Assembly (NCBI GenBank): GCA_963514095.1
Contig: OY741280.1
Coordinates: 13,896,297 to 13,960,296 of the forward strand
Direction of reading: 5' to 3'
Origin: Eutrigla gurnardus
Taxonomy: Eukaryota; Chordata; Actinopteri; Perciformes; Triglidae
DNA: 64,000 nt
The notes under the pieces are model-generated. The model did not search any database and was not told where the DNA came from. It was given only the letters and a program-made list of their open reading frames with translations. Positions 1-11,194 of the stretch are shown in pieces (within the stretch, counting starts at the first letter, position 1; the number at the start of each line of letters is the position of its first letter). The position numbers and the translations under genes were made by a program.

Positions 1-738
1 TGAAAAATTAAACATTGAAGCGTGCGGAAAGGGAGCCCTCTAGTGAATTTATAACTGAATTACAGAAACTGTCGTTGCACTTCAGTACTCTAAGCTTTTA
101 TACTAATGCACACCTATTAAGGCTTTCTCACCAAAGCCTTTGAAGAGTTTTTAGGTATATATTAAGTTTCATCCTTAAAGGTTTAGCTAAAGGAAAAAAA
201 TATTTTGGCTATAATTCACAAATAGGCAACAGTATTATTTTATTCATTTTTCTATTTTGTTAGAGAGCAGATGCCAATTTTTTAGAAGAATATTTTGGAA
301 ACTAGAAATCGGTGTCTTTCAAACCAATAAAGAACACTTAATTGTTAAAGTAAAAAACAAATCCTGCCTTTTAATCTTGCTTTGTTTAACTAGATTTAGA
401 ACTGCTGCTGCTGCTCGGAAGGAAGAGTACCGTTGCTAGTTGTGTTCCCCATTTATAATAATGTGTGTTTCCTCTGCACAAGATAATGGACTGATAAAGA
501 TAACAATCATGTAGCGTTTTAGTGTAATTAACTAATTTAATAATCTTCAAAGCATGTAAAATATTAATTGACACAGATGTATATAGGTCTGTCTGTCAAA
601 GGTTCATTCAAATCTGGTAAAATCTTTTAACAGTACATTTCTTGCTCACGTAATCACTGCTATTGCCTCGATGTTTTAAACACACACCAACAATTAAATG
701 CTACATTTGTACTTTACTTCTTCTGCTCTTATCTACAG
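1..738 (+). other. znf516 intron, upstream of the first visible exon
   Basis: AT-rich sequence with no coding region I can support. It ends in a good acceptor: a pyrimidine-rich run across about 708-736 followed by AG at 737-738. The open frame that appears to extend left of 739 starts at a TTG at 663 and is read through intron, so its first 25 residues are not protein. A short CTG run near 403-414 is the only low-complexity element. The exons coding for the N-terminal fingers of the gene lie off the left edge. Confidence 0.7.
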
Positions 739-2037
739 ATACAAAAACATACTTCTGTGAGCACTGTGACTTCCACACTGTCGACGCCTCGCTACTCAGG
801 TCTCACCGGCACAGGCAGCACCAGGACCTCCTCGATCTACACAGCAAACAGGGCACCGTTCCGGACAACAGCAACCAGAGCGGTTCTAAAGCCTCGCGAT
901 ACATGGACTACCTCAGAAACAGGAGTTTGTTGCTCAGTCAGCCATACTGGAATCCTTACACATGTCTGCCTGGCCCAGAGTCAGTAGAGTCCAACATTAA
1001 AACAGAAAAGTCAAATAGTGCAGAAGTCAAAGGGCAGGGACATAGTAGTAAAGATGCTGGAAGTCTTCTTAACCTGTCGTCATTACCCATAAGTGAGGTA
1101 GGCAGCGCTGGAAATGATCCCATCAAGACAGAGGGCCTGGTGAGACATCAGTGCCCATACTGCTCCCACACTACCAACTACCCAGAAGTACTGTGGATCC
1201 ACCAGCGAGTTGCACACAGGGTGGATGGCGGCAGCCCCATGGCACCTAAGTGGGCACCCTGCACTAGCAGTCCCAAGAGTCTAAAGGCAGGCGTTACCCA
1301 GTGGAGACGCACAGGGCCTCCGCCATTCCTCGAGGGCAAGGACTGCCCTGCTCTACCTGCTCCAAGAACTCAACGCACTCAGCCTCCAGGGTCGACAACC
1401 CGCAGCAGCAGCAGGAGCAGCAGCAGCAGCAGCAGCAGCAAGCACCCGGCCCCGAAAAACCAATCATCGTCCGTCCCGAAGCCCAAGCATCACTCCAAGG
1501 ACTCGCGCTCTTCAGATGGGACACAGTCCAGCAGGAGGATGGGACTCCTACCTCAAAAGAAGTCTGGGGAACATAACCGGGCAGAGAAGGTGGGAAGTAA
1601 GAGCTCCAGCACCCAAGCTACTTCATCAAGCAGTATTGTGCACAGCAAGAGTGCCCCTAGTTTCCAGCCTGCAGGCAGCCCCAAGTACAGAAGCCACAGA
1701 GCAGCAGTGGAAGGGAACTTCCCACAGGAGGGTTTGGGTTTCATGCTGGGCAGAAATCATGGCGGGACCTCATCTAACGTTTCTGCAGATAGACCCCATC
1801 CCCGAAGGCAGTCGTGTGACTCCTCCTCAGGCCCTAAGGGTCCTGATCTGTGGGCTGCCATGAACATGTGGGGTCACAAAGCATATCCAGTCAGTTTTCC
1901 TCAGGTAAAGAATGAATCAACTGGCGAAATGCAAATGGATATTGATATTTTGAGTCTCCTGAAAAACTACAGTCCCCACGATCTGGCTGCTCTTTACCAG
2001 CATTGGGGGTTTGTTGATCCCAGGATTGATCCACAAG
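739..2037 (+). CDS. znf516: znf516-like C2H2 zinc-finger protein, third-last coding exon
   Basis: This large internal exon of 1299 nt encodes the C-terminal part of a nuclear C2H2 zinc-finger transcription regulator. In the frame whose codons begin at 738, finger one is C-x2-C-x12-H-x4-H at about 768-833 (YFCEHCDFHT start) and finger two is C-x2-C-x12-H-x4-H at about 1152-1217, containing the signature YCSHTTNYPEVLWIHQRVAH. Between and after them the chain is Ser/Pro/Lys-rich and probably disordered, with a serine run from an AGC repeat. Two IKTE tetrapeptides and one VKNE fit the SUMO consensus. The exon starts in phase 1 after AG at 737-738 and ends at CAAG|GTGAGG (donor GT at 2038-2039), also phase 1. 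Reading through the donor would add only GEEELGFCV before a stop at 2064, which could be an alternative end. The finger style places it in the ZNF516/ZNF536 family. The tail-to-tail tshz1 neighbour favours ZNF516 over ZNF536, which lies next to TSHZ3. Family membership is firm; the exact paralogue is inferred. Confidence 0.8.
1397..1441 (+). repeat. AGC trinucleotide repeat coding for serine
   Basis: Interrupted (AGC)n inside the znf516 exon, translated as a run of serines broken by arginines. The other two frames would give Gln or Ala runs, and only the Ser frame is open across the exon. It is probably length-polymorphic. Confidence 0.85.
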
Positions 2038-2188
2038 GTGAGGAGGAGCTTGGTTTTTGTGTTTAATGTACTTTGACACTGAAGTATGAGTGATGTTCAC
2101 TAGTAGGCCTTCATAAAAAAATGAGGAATCAGAATGAAACATAACTACAATATTTATCTTTACGTGCTCTTTTTTTTACTTTTTACAG

Positions 2189-2253
2189 CGATGTTGCAGT
2201 TAAATGGAAATTTTGGGAAAGAAGTCCACTCCACCTCTGAAGCTTCCAAACAA
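2189..2253 (+). CDS. znf516: znf516-like, penultimate coding exon (predicted)
   Basis: A predicted 65-nt exon. The acceptor is a T-rich run ending TTTTTACAG (AG at 2187-2188) and the donor is CAA|GTATGT (GT at 2254-2255). Its entry phase (2 nt completing a codon) matches the phase-1 end of the exon at 2037. The joined frame reads ...VDPRIDPQ-A-MLQLNGNFGKEVHSTSEASKQ, with the split Ala codon formed by G plus CG. It leaves in phase 0. If the donor at 2254 is not used, the frame runs on to a stop at 2320. The intron before it is only 151 nt. This is inferred from splice signals and phase, without a transcript. Confidence 0.6.
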
Positions 2254-3447
2254 GTATGTTTTCTTGAATCAAGGAGTTTTATATTTAGATGGGAGAGAAA
2301 AAAATACCCATTTTTTATTTAAGTTTCTAAAGTTATCAGAATTCAAAATAAAAGCCTGTTTTACTGCCATCAGGCTTACCTGCAGTGTTGTATTGTGTAA
2401 AATCCAGCTTCACTAACAACTTAAAACTGATTACACTTTAAGAAATTAATATCTTCAGAAATATCACTAATGTAAACTAACCTTTATCCTCATAAGAAAG
2501 CATTACATGTACAATTTTGTCATCGAGTGAATGTCCAAGTATGAGAAAATGCCAGTTTGACAGGAAAAGGTGGTTACTTGAAATAATTTTGTTTACAAGA
2601 GTTTTTCAGTTAAACATATACAACTCTAAAGATCCATCAATCAATTTGATTAAATTAAGAACAGCATTAAAGTCCTTCTCCCCTGCACAAGCAGCTCCGC
2701 CAACTGTGTGTGTCTGTTCTCGTGTCTGTACCTTGTCTGCGTCTGAGTACAGTCTGTCACTTCCGCGCACACGTGTGTCTGCGTATTTTCATTTCATTTG
2801 CGTGCGTGGCTGTCAACTTCCGCAACCTGGCTGTCTCTTTTCTGTAAGAGAGGCTGACAGGGATGAGGCGAACAAATAATAAAAAAAACAGTGTTGTCCC
2901 CCTCAGGGTAAAACTCACCCAGCATCTCCATATGGTGTGTCATCAGCCTGTCAGTCAAGCCTACCCTGATGCTACCTACAACTGTTCTCACTTTCTCCTC
3001 TTTTACCCCCTAGAGTAATATGTGGGCAACTTTTTAAAACACGAGAGAAGGGCGATGGTTCAGTCTGTAGGGGTGAGAATTACAAATCAGATCAAACTAA
3101 TATGGATAACACTCGGGGGGCAGTAATATTACAAGATATTTTGTTAGACAAGATTGTTTCACTGTACTTTGGTTCTTGTGTCTTCGGTCTTTATAGGCTT
3201 GTTTTTAAAGGAGGCACCAGCTTCACTTTGTCCACGATATGCACATATTTCACAACATGAAGCCTCTTAATGTGCAGCTTTAGATGTTGGAACACCTTGT
3301 AGGTCAACTAATACAGAAGCTACTGCTTAAAACATCGTAGCATAGTGTGACAAGGCCTGCACTACCAGACAGCGTCATATAAAAACTGTGTGCATGTGTT
3401 GCTTTATCAGATCTAACTGGTGTTTCCTTTACATTGGTCTCCTGCAG
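2254..3447 (+). other. predicted last intron of znf516
   Basis: About 1.2 kb between the predicted donor at 2254 and the acceptor AG at 3446-3447. It holds an irregular TG-rich stretch near 2700-2800 and no protein-like frame. If the last exon prediction is wrong, most of this is 3' untranslated sequence. Confidence 0.5.
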
Positions 3448-3498
3448 GTCAACAGCCGCTCCACTTCCTCCTCAGGGTCTCTTCATAAAGGAACGTGA
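3448..3498 (+). CDS. znf516: znf516-like, last coding exon (predicted)
   Basis: A phase-0 acceptor (CATTGGTCTCCTGCAG, AG at 3446-3447) leads into 16 codons and a TGA at 3496-3498. The translation VNSRSTSSSGSLHKGT is a Ser/Thr-rich tail in keeping with the rest of the protein. The entry phase fits the phase-0 exit of the preceding exon at 2253. Because it is short, chance cannot be excluded, but acceptor strength, phase and composition agree. Confidence 0.5.
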   Translation, partial: VNSRSTSSSGSLHKGT

Positions 3499-5600
3499 AG
3501 TCACATTGTTTCCCTGTTTGCTTCCAGCCTGCAGAACAAAGAAGCCTGCTGTTCTCTAAAGGAACCAGCCATAACTCCTACAAAAGGACCGAGGCACTGG
3601 ATGATGCACAATATATGCAAAGCAATGAGGCGGACTCTTATTTTGTTATTATTGTTTAATTTGTTTGATGAAGTGGTAGGCATGCATTTTGTTTGTGAAG
3701 AGTGTAGATGAGTTTCTGAAACACACCTGAAGATGGAAATGAGGTAGAACTGAAGCTTTTTGCAAAAACAAATGAAGAAAATAAACTATGGGCCCACCGA
3801 TATCGGTTGTTTTTGAGAAAAAAGCAAAACAAATATCCAAATCTTGAAACCAGGATGCCACAAGAAACATTCAGAAGCTGTGACCTGAACATTTTTAGAT
3901 CACATTTACCTCCCTGTATTCTGTATGTTTCAGTTTGTTGTTTCTATGGAGCCTAAAAGTCTGTAAAATGTCATTTTATTTTGGTAATTGGTTTAGGCTT
4001 AGCACCGTATGTAATTGTCTTGACATTCAGAATATGCAGCGGGGCACTTTGAATATACATTCATTTCAGTTTATTGTCGCTTTTCAAATTTTAAGCCCAT
4101 ATTGAAATAATTATCCAACTCCTGATCTGAGAGTGAGTGACAGTTGGCATCCATCACGACTCTATGACAGGTATAGTAGCTGACCCAGCACTATAGCTGT
4201 CATAGAGTGGTGATGGATGATGGTGATGTAAATCAGAAGTCCAGCAGTTCACTTCCACAGCTTTCAACTAAAACCTGAACAAAGTCACGATCCCACCGTC
4301 AGGCACACTGGGGCCGTTTACATTGAGCTAATAATACACCATTCTTAGCTCATCACCCACACATTTTATTATTATTCTCACTCCGAATGTCTTGATCTAG
4401 AAGCTCTAGAGTTCACAATCACATGTATCCACCACATCCATTCATGCTGAAGGGACTCGGTTTGTGCCAGTGTCCAAGTTCACTCACTGCTCCAGTTTAC
4501 AAGCGCAGATTATACCACTTATTGTAAATCAACAACCAGAGTAGCATTCTTGCATATTTGACTGTTTCTTAATCCAAGTTAAATGGAGAAAGTGGCCACA
4601 GTGGTTATCACTCAACTATATCCTAAGATCCAGAATAGACAATCAATTCATGCGACAAAACCAGAGAAAAATACCTAAATTGGTGGCCATCGTTGTCTGT
4701 CAAACACGTTAATGTGTCACCAGTGAAAGGTGGTTTCCTGTTTTGTGATTCTACGTTTGAATTTTAAAATGCTACATTTTGTCAGAGAGATAGCATGAAC
4801 TACAATAAATCTGCACTCGTTTCACGTTGTGCTCGTGACGTAGCGATTTAACGCTGTGATTCTTAGAAGTAGAAACTGTAGCGATAACTACTTTCTACTG
4901 ACGTGGCTCCGACTTACGTCTCGCCAGTCAAGCTACTAAAGAGAACGCAAAATATTTTTGTTTGACTTCTTTTTAATTCACCTCGTTCTTAAAATTGGTT
5001 TTCATGTTGTTTTCTGTTTGCAGATTTGTTTAGTCAGTTGATATTTTAGCTCCGATTCAGTGTATTCATCTCCCATAGAGAGATAGTCTATGCATTTGAC
5101 AAAAAGCCATCAATTTATGGATTCTTGGGGGATATTAAGAATACATAATATATTGTTGGAGTATTGATTTTCATTTGTGTGGAAACATTCTTTTTTTTTA
5201 ATAAATATTGTAAATGATTGTTTTATTTAATGTTATTTTTTCGTTTGCTAAGATTGTGATTCGACACTCCAAGTACTTGATATTTGTAGTAATAACAGAA
5301 AGTGTTACAAAAATAATATTTGGTGACACACATGAGGTCAAAGTGCAGGGTCAGTAAGGAGAGATTACCGAACAGGAAACAGTGAGACGGTGATTTTTAT
5401 GCAAGCCTGAACTTTTATGCAAACCTAAAGCTTACATTTGAGCTCTCCCTGGGTTCATTCTTGTGACTATGTAAACATAGTAAATAATGATGTTGGTATC
5501 AGAATTTCTATTTTCACCAATTCCACATTTTGTCTGACTGTTAAAAAAATATTCAAATAAAGTTGGTCAATGTAGATTTACATTATAAGTGCTGTTGTCT
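3499..5600 (+). other. 3' flank or 3' UTR of znf516
   Basis: AT-rich unique sequence downstream of the predicted stop. Possible polyadenylation signals AATAAA are at 3780-3785 and again near 5198 and 5555, so the 3' UTR could be about 0.3 kb or about 2 kb. It contains a strong 30-bp hairpin at 4148-4219. There is no open frame worth calling. Confidence 0.4.
4148..4219. repeat. 30-bp inverted repeat forming a long hairpin
   Basis: The left arm at 4148-4177 and the right arm at 4190-4219 are complementary at 28 of 30 positions. The 12-nt centre (4178-4189) can pair further as GCTG/CAGC around a 3-nt loop. In RNA this gives a single hairpin of about 72 nt, the size of a microRNA precursor. It could equally be a small palindromic transposon remnant. 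It lies 0.65 kb past the predicted znf516 stop and so may be in its 3' UTR. Confidence 0.85.
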
Positions 5601-5610
5601 TTATCAGCAT

Positions 5611-5634
5611 ACACACACACACACACACACACAC
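5611..5634. repeat. (AC)n microsatellite
   Basis: A pure AC dinucleotide tract of about 24 bp. Confidence 0.95.
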
Positions 5635-6545
5635 TGTGACCATTATTTTTTCAAATAAATGTGCTTTAGTTGGATATATTTACACACTTTTTACATCCTA
5701 CGGCGACTACAATGTTAATGAATTAGTATGCAACTTATGAGGCTTGGCACACACTCATAGCTTGGTCATAAGCTTGGCTTGTTTGTGGTTCATATTTAGC
5801 CGTCACACTTTATGAAATAATTGTCAAATCCATACAGTTAAAAGCATTTATATAGAGGATGCATATTGGATTATTCGCCCAAATTTTGATCTAGTAGAAA
5901 CTCCAGTTTGTGTCTTTAGGCCATACTTGAAAGTCTCATCCCATTGGCTTAATTAAAATGTTGGACATTTAAGACATCTGTATGATTGTTTCTGTTTTTT
6001 TTTATTTTTTTTATTCCTTCTGTCCCTGATTCATTTTTGATTTACGATTAAATAATTCCAATTAAAATCTGGTCTCCTGCTGGCTGCAGTTCACAGCTTC
6101 CACCAGTAGATGGTAGGCAAGGTCAAGAAATACAGAAGGTGCTTTGTTACAAATTCCACCCTCTTCTACATTTTCTTATTTATGGGGTGGGTAGCTGGCT
6201 TTATATGACCTCTTCATGTGGAATAATACTGTATTAATTTTCATTTAAAGTGGTTGAACAAAAACTTCCTCTATAAGCTGCCCCTGATTGAGGCCATTTT
6301 CACCATCATCAGACAGCTATTTTCTCTGCAGGCCTGATTGAGACGTTATCACGTGGTAAATCTAAAAACTTCACCAAACTGTACCCACTTTTTAAAAACA
6401 TCACAAAAAAAGAAATATTTGGTCAGTATGTGTAGCTGACCGTATAGAGTTGCTTAAACCCAGAGGAGAAAATACATCCTGAATAAAGGTTGTACTTGCT
6501 GCTGTCGAGCCCATCAACGAAGCACGAGTACATGTGCCTACCGAG

Positions 6546-6547
<2 letters not shown>

Positions 6548-6578
<31 letters not shown>
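6548..6578. repeat. (TG)n microsatellite
   Basis: A pure TG tract of 31 bp. Confidence 0.95.
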
Positions 6579-6580
<2 letters not shown>

Positions 6581-7720
6581 TTGTCACAATGTGTTTGTCA
6601 GTGGGTCGTGTTATATCTTGGTGCAGTGACAGCATCAGTTAGCTGCCTGAGAGACATCAGAGATCATGTTCGCAGCGCCACCAGCGAGAGGGCTGAGAGG
6701 GCTGAGAGTCGGAGCCGGCCACGGGGTCTGGGAGTAGATACTGTCAGGCGGCTGGGAGCAGGAGGAAATGCACTGGCATATGTTGGCTGACAGGAAAACG
6801 CCTGGCTGTTGTCGAGCAGAGAGGAGAGACGGACCGGTGGCTGATTGGAGTGACAGCTGTCCGGGAAGACTCTCGCTGTCGCTGTTCTGCTGTCCTTACG
6901 AGAACCTGTTTGAGAGAGAGACCTTGGAAGTGATGACAGTATTGCAAAGTGACGTTATTTTGGAAGGTGCTCTTTCCCATTTTTTTTTTTTCAACAGAGT
7001 GGTTTCAGGTTAGAATTCAGGTTTGTGAGATAAATTCGATTAGGATTTGGCTTATGGTTAAATGTCAAAGTAAAAGTAAGTGGATTGCATTTTTAAAAAC
7101 AATGTACAACACTGACAGAAAGTATAAAACATGTTTGGATTAAAGGTTTAAGTAAAGTGGTGACAATTCAGATTAAAGAGTAAATTAAAGTGAATGTAAG
7201 CAGACGTGGAGTTGGGATGATTGTCAGTGAAGAACAAAACTATGCTCATGTCAAATACATTTTGTTTTTATGGCTCAAAATCATTTTTCCTCTCAAAAGG
7301 GCTTGACCTTCTATACAGCACATGACACCCTATATGCTTGGACCCTCAATTCAAGGAAAAACATAAAAAATAACCTTTTACATGTTTATTTATCTCTTCT
7401 TATGAAATGCTGTATATAGTGCTACATATTTTCCTCTCTCTATAAAATCCCAAATTCGTTTTCTTACATATAAAAGTTAATTTGAATTTGTTTCAGGTGC
7501 TTAACATTGTGTACGTCTCAGTGTTTGATAGCGAGGCCCCACTGTGACAGTAATGACCAGACAGCAGGCTGAAATACTGAGCGCTGCCTCAGACAGGTGG
7601 ACGCGAGCGATAAGGAGATTTCCCAGCAGTCACAGTAGGTGACTGGAAATGTTGTTCTGGGAGGCTCAATTGTTAGGAGCACAGAATAAGAATTACCTGG
7701 GTCAAAGATTCCTACATGCA

Positions 7721-7758
7721 CCAGTGTATTACTACCATATGATACAGTAATACACTGG
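7721..7758. repeat. 13-bp perfect inverted repeat
   Basis: Arms CCAGTGTATTACT (7721-7733) and AGTAATACACTGG (7746-7758) are perfectly complementary around a 12-nt centre. The flanking A/T at 7720/7759 adds one more pair. It forms a stable short stem. Function unknown. Confidence 0.85.
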
Positions 7759-8002
7759 TTATGGTTATGAAGTGGTGGTTTTTCTCTCATACACAATACA
7801 ATTTTACCCTCCCGTTACCTTTAACTCTTCTTTTTCCAAACAATAGCAATTCATATTAAAATTGCTTTCAAAGTTTTCCATCATTATCGGCGAATCCTCA
7901 ATTCACAACCAATAATGAGATCACAAAGAAAGTGCGGAAAGAAGTTGTGTCATCGTGAACCTGCTTTGAAAATAGTGAGGAAGTGTGACTGTCGAGGGAG
8001 AG

Positions 8003-8004
<2 letters not shown>

Positions 8005-8065
<61 letters not shown>

Positions 8066-8075
8066 GAGAGAGAGA
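8005..8075. repeat. (AG)n microsatellite
   Basis: A pure AG tract from 8005 to 8062, then a GT interruption and a shorter AG run to about 8075. Purine on the + strand throughout. Confidence 0.95.
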
Positions 8076-9081
8076 CATGCAGGAAGAGGAAGACATATCC
8101 ATCAGATTAACACACAGTAATGTCCTCCTGGTCTGGCTCCCAGCATCAGTGATTTATCAATGCAAAGCTAATAGCATCAATATGAATCTAACTAAAAATC
8201 AATATTTCATTACCTAATTGTTAGTGGGAATGAAGAAGGATGATTGTACGAGACAGCGTTGGAGAGCATGTGGAGTTCACAGAGACATCTGGAGGACAAA
8301 CTCCAACAGTAACTGCACTCTCAGTTGTAACGCACTTTTAAAGAAGCGGGGGGGAAAAAAATCAATGTGCGCTGCTTTTAGATGGTAAAACACGAACAAC
8401 AAACAGACAAAATCCAATGATTTGTTGCATAATGCTACTGGGGGTTAAAACCATGTTTCAACCTTACATTTTAGCAACACACACACACACACACACGATC
8501 CATTAAAAACACTGACAGTCCAAAAAGACTCATAGTCCCACACAAAGACGTCAAAGCCAGACAGTCATCCCAGACATCCATCACTTACATGTTAAATAGA
8601 GGCGGTTGGCAAAAGTCAATATCATGCAATTAGGTGACATAGATGCATAAAAAATATTCAACTTTAATCCCCTCGGCAACTTTGAAAGTCATAGTGATAA
8701 TCGTACTCTACTTCCTGAAATATTTCACCTCGTGATGCTCTTATTTCTTTAACTAACCATTTGTGTTACTAGGACTGGATGGCCGGTCATCTGTAGATTT
8801 TAACATTATTTAAACAGGAGTGAATGGATCCTTTAGTAGGAACTGTTGTCTTATGGGGAGTAATACATACTGCTCTAATACATATTTACAGGAGCACGTA
8901 GTGGTCAAACGAATTACAATTTACGGGTCCGTGTGATGACATTGAGCCCAAAAAGACTTTTCCCCCTAGACTTAAAAGAGACACATGTAACACAGGAGAT
9001 CATTATATTGAAATAAAGCAACTTTCTATTTTCTTATTTAAATCCTTAAGTCCTAAAAACTAATAGTAAAATCCAGAGTTA

Positions 9082-9478
9082 TTGTACGAGAACGAGGCTG
9101 GACCGAGGGTGTGTAGGCGGGTTCTGTGGGCCCACGAATGCGGAGCATCGCCTGAAGATCAGGGTAATCTTATACTCCGACGTCAGCTTCATGCACCACT
9201 GAGCAACTTTCATAATGAACTGCTGCCTCCAACGCTGCATCCGGTTCTCTTATACATCCAGGAGCCGGACGGCGTATATGTGGGACTCACTCAAAATAAA
9301 CTACCGTGTCTGTGTTCATGGCAAACAAGGAACAGGCAGCCTACGCAACCTGTGGGTTTATTTAGTTATGAGAATAAGAAAAAGAAAGAATATCACCAGA
9401 TGTATAAGTCTGGATGATTTAACTGCATCCTTTGGAGCTATAGGCAGGATAAGAGCATTTTTCAATCTACTTATATAG
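9082..9478 (+). other. protein-like open stretch of unknown nature
   Basis: Two overlapping + frames stay open across about 9082-9417 and 9215-9478. The minus strand also has an ATG frame ending near 9081 (start MQRWRQQFIMKVAQWCMKL). Base composition is less AT-rich than the flanks. I recognise no domain in any reading. A conserved noncoding element or an old transposon fragment is at least as likely as an exon. Confidence 0.15.
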
Positions 9479-10042
9479 CAATATCTTAATATTTGGTTTT
9501 AATTTAAGCATTTTACATGTTTGGAGTATTTGGCCTTTGACTGATTTGACAGTGGAGATACTGTTAGAAACATGTGGAAGTGAAACACAACATGCTTTGA
9601 GTCTATCTAGTAGGGGAAAACCTATAGCAGCACACTAGATACATTATGCACATCATATGTTAAACTGTACATCTTTGTGGGGATTTGCTTTAATGAAACA
9701 TCCCGAGTTGTTGTACTGCCCTCCAGCTATTCTTTACATTTAATTTTCCCATGTCGACGGGGGGAAATTAAATATATATTTTTAACCTTCGGTAATACTG
9801 TTACTGTAATTATTTCCCCTTTACTCTTTTTTTTAAACCATTCTCTAGTTATCTACAATGCAAATCCCACACATGAAAAATATATTAAGAGTTAAGTAGT
9901 GTAAAATGTTGTTTAATAATTAAAACATTAATGTTTATATGATTAGATGAAGCCTGATTATATATGTTTATTTCATGAGACATGGCCATAACTAAAAAAT
10001 CCATATAACCCACAACCGTGTAAACCCAGCACGATGTTAACC

Positions 10043-10156
10043 TGCCGGAGTCTCAGCCACCCGTTTGGAAATGAATTTCGTCTTGCTCTTGAACTGTGAT
10101 GCCGTGTAATTCGCCGTCTTCCTACACATTACGTATTGTGCTTCCTTCAGCAGTTC
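10043..10156 (-). other. candidate minus-strand exon, unrecognised
   Basis: On the minus strand a strong acceptor (TTTTCTTACCTTTGCAG, AG at 10158-10157) leads into an open stretch that starts ELLKEAQYVMCRKTANYTAS and ends ...FISKRVAETPAG before TAA. A possible donor GCAG|GTTAAC overlaps that stop. The peptide is Lys-rich and resembles nothing I know. The + strand at the same place carries a consensus donor CAAAG|GTAAGA at 10164-10165, so the direction is ambiguous. It could belong to a transcript from the minus-strand promoter-like region near 22.1 kb. Speculative. Confidence 0.2.
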
Positions 10157-10329
10157 CTGCAAAGGTAAGAAAATGGATTCATTGTAATAAGTTCTTAAGT
10201 CAGGGACACGAGTGCGACTTCGACCAAAGCAGAATATCATTCTTGTGCCGTGGTTTCAAACTAAGTTCCAGAGATCAGACATCCGGCTTCCTAGAGCAGT
10301 TATTTTTTGCCATGAACATGTGAGGCTCT

Positions 10330-11000
10330 CTAAATGCTCAGACTCCATTCCACAACACGATATCGCCTCGAGTGAACTCTGAACGGAGACGCACTGCTTA
10401 TACATCATTCGGCCGTTAGAGGAACAAGAGGTGGTGAAATTGCATCTGCAACAAAATAAAGAGTAACCTGACTGCGGTCCCCGAGTACGAGAGCATCCGT
10501 GTGCATTATCCAGGACCTTGAAGGCATCGCAGTTGTTAAAAAGACAGAGGATATCGCTTCGATGGTGCCAAAATAAATCTCCCAGCTAAAGGTATTATTC
10601 CTATATGTCAAAGATCTCATCGCACACCGACACTTGTTAATGCTTTTGTAATTTATAAAATGGTTATTTACTGGCGTTGAATCTGTAGCACAGAGTGGAA
10701 GGAGGCTTTTTTTGTGTGTTTTAATTGCTGTGGAGCAAAGTACACGACGAGGCCCAGGGACTGGAAGGAAGCCAGATCCCTCCACTGTCGGGCACTAATA
10801 ACACATCACGGTGACAGAGATGCGCCTCTCCTCTACCTTGCTGTATCGATCTTCCATCCGGCCGTTAATAGTGCTGTTAAACACCAGCTCTTGGCTCTTT
10901 ACTATGTCCAAGCCCACTTAACAATAAAACTCCCCCTCCGCTCCACTTTTTAAAATGCCTGAGAGGTAGCGAGACAGCCGTGGGGCCAAACCGTCGGTGG
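10330..11000. other. unique, moderately GC-rich intergenic stretch
   Basis: No repeat and no recognisable coding. A minus-strand frame of 126 codons crosses 10405-10785 but has no family resemblance. The composition and lack of low complexity would fit conserved noncoding sequence. Confidence 0.25.
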
Positions 11001-11194
11001 CGTTGCTACGGATTCACCTGCCTGCAGGATAACGGGTTCACGTTTGTAGTCGGCAAAATGCGTCTTAATTAGTGTAAAGCAACAAAAAAACTAATGTGTT
11101 GCATGTATTGACTTGCTTGCAGGAGATCCTGTTTAATTCATGTGCGCAACATGGAGAGAACAGAATAAATCACATGATCAAATTGACGTTCTTA

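Larger units (their letters stand above)
5635..9070. other. intergenic, no gene seen
   Basis: Noncoding sequence with microsatellites at 6548-6578 (TG), 8005-8075 (GA) and 8478-8495 (AC), and a hairpin at 7721-7758. From 6600 to 6920 the sequence is more GC-rich and unique. The open frames here are short and have no protein character. Confidence 0.6.

Noticed and set aside
663..738. N-terminal 25 residues of the znf516 frame
   Set aside because: They are read from intron, as shown by the acceptor ending at 738.
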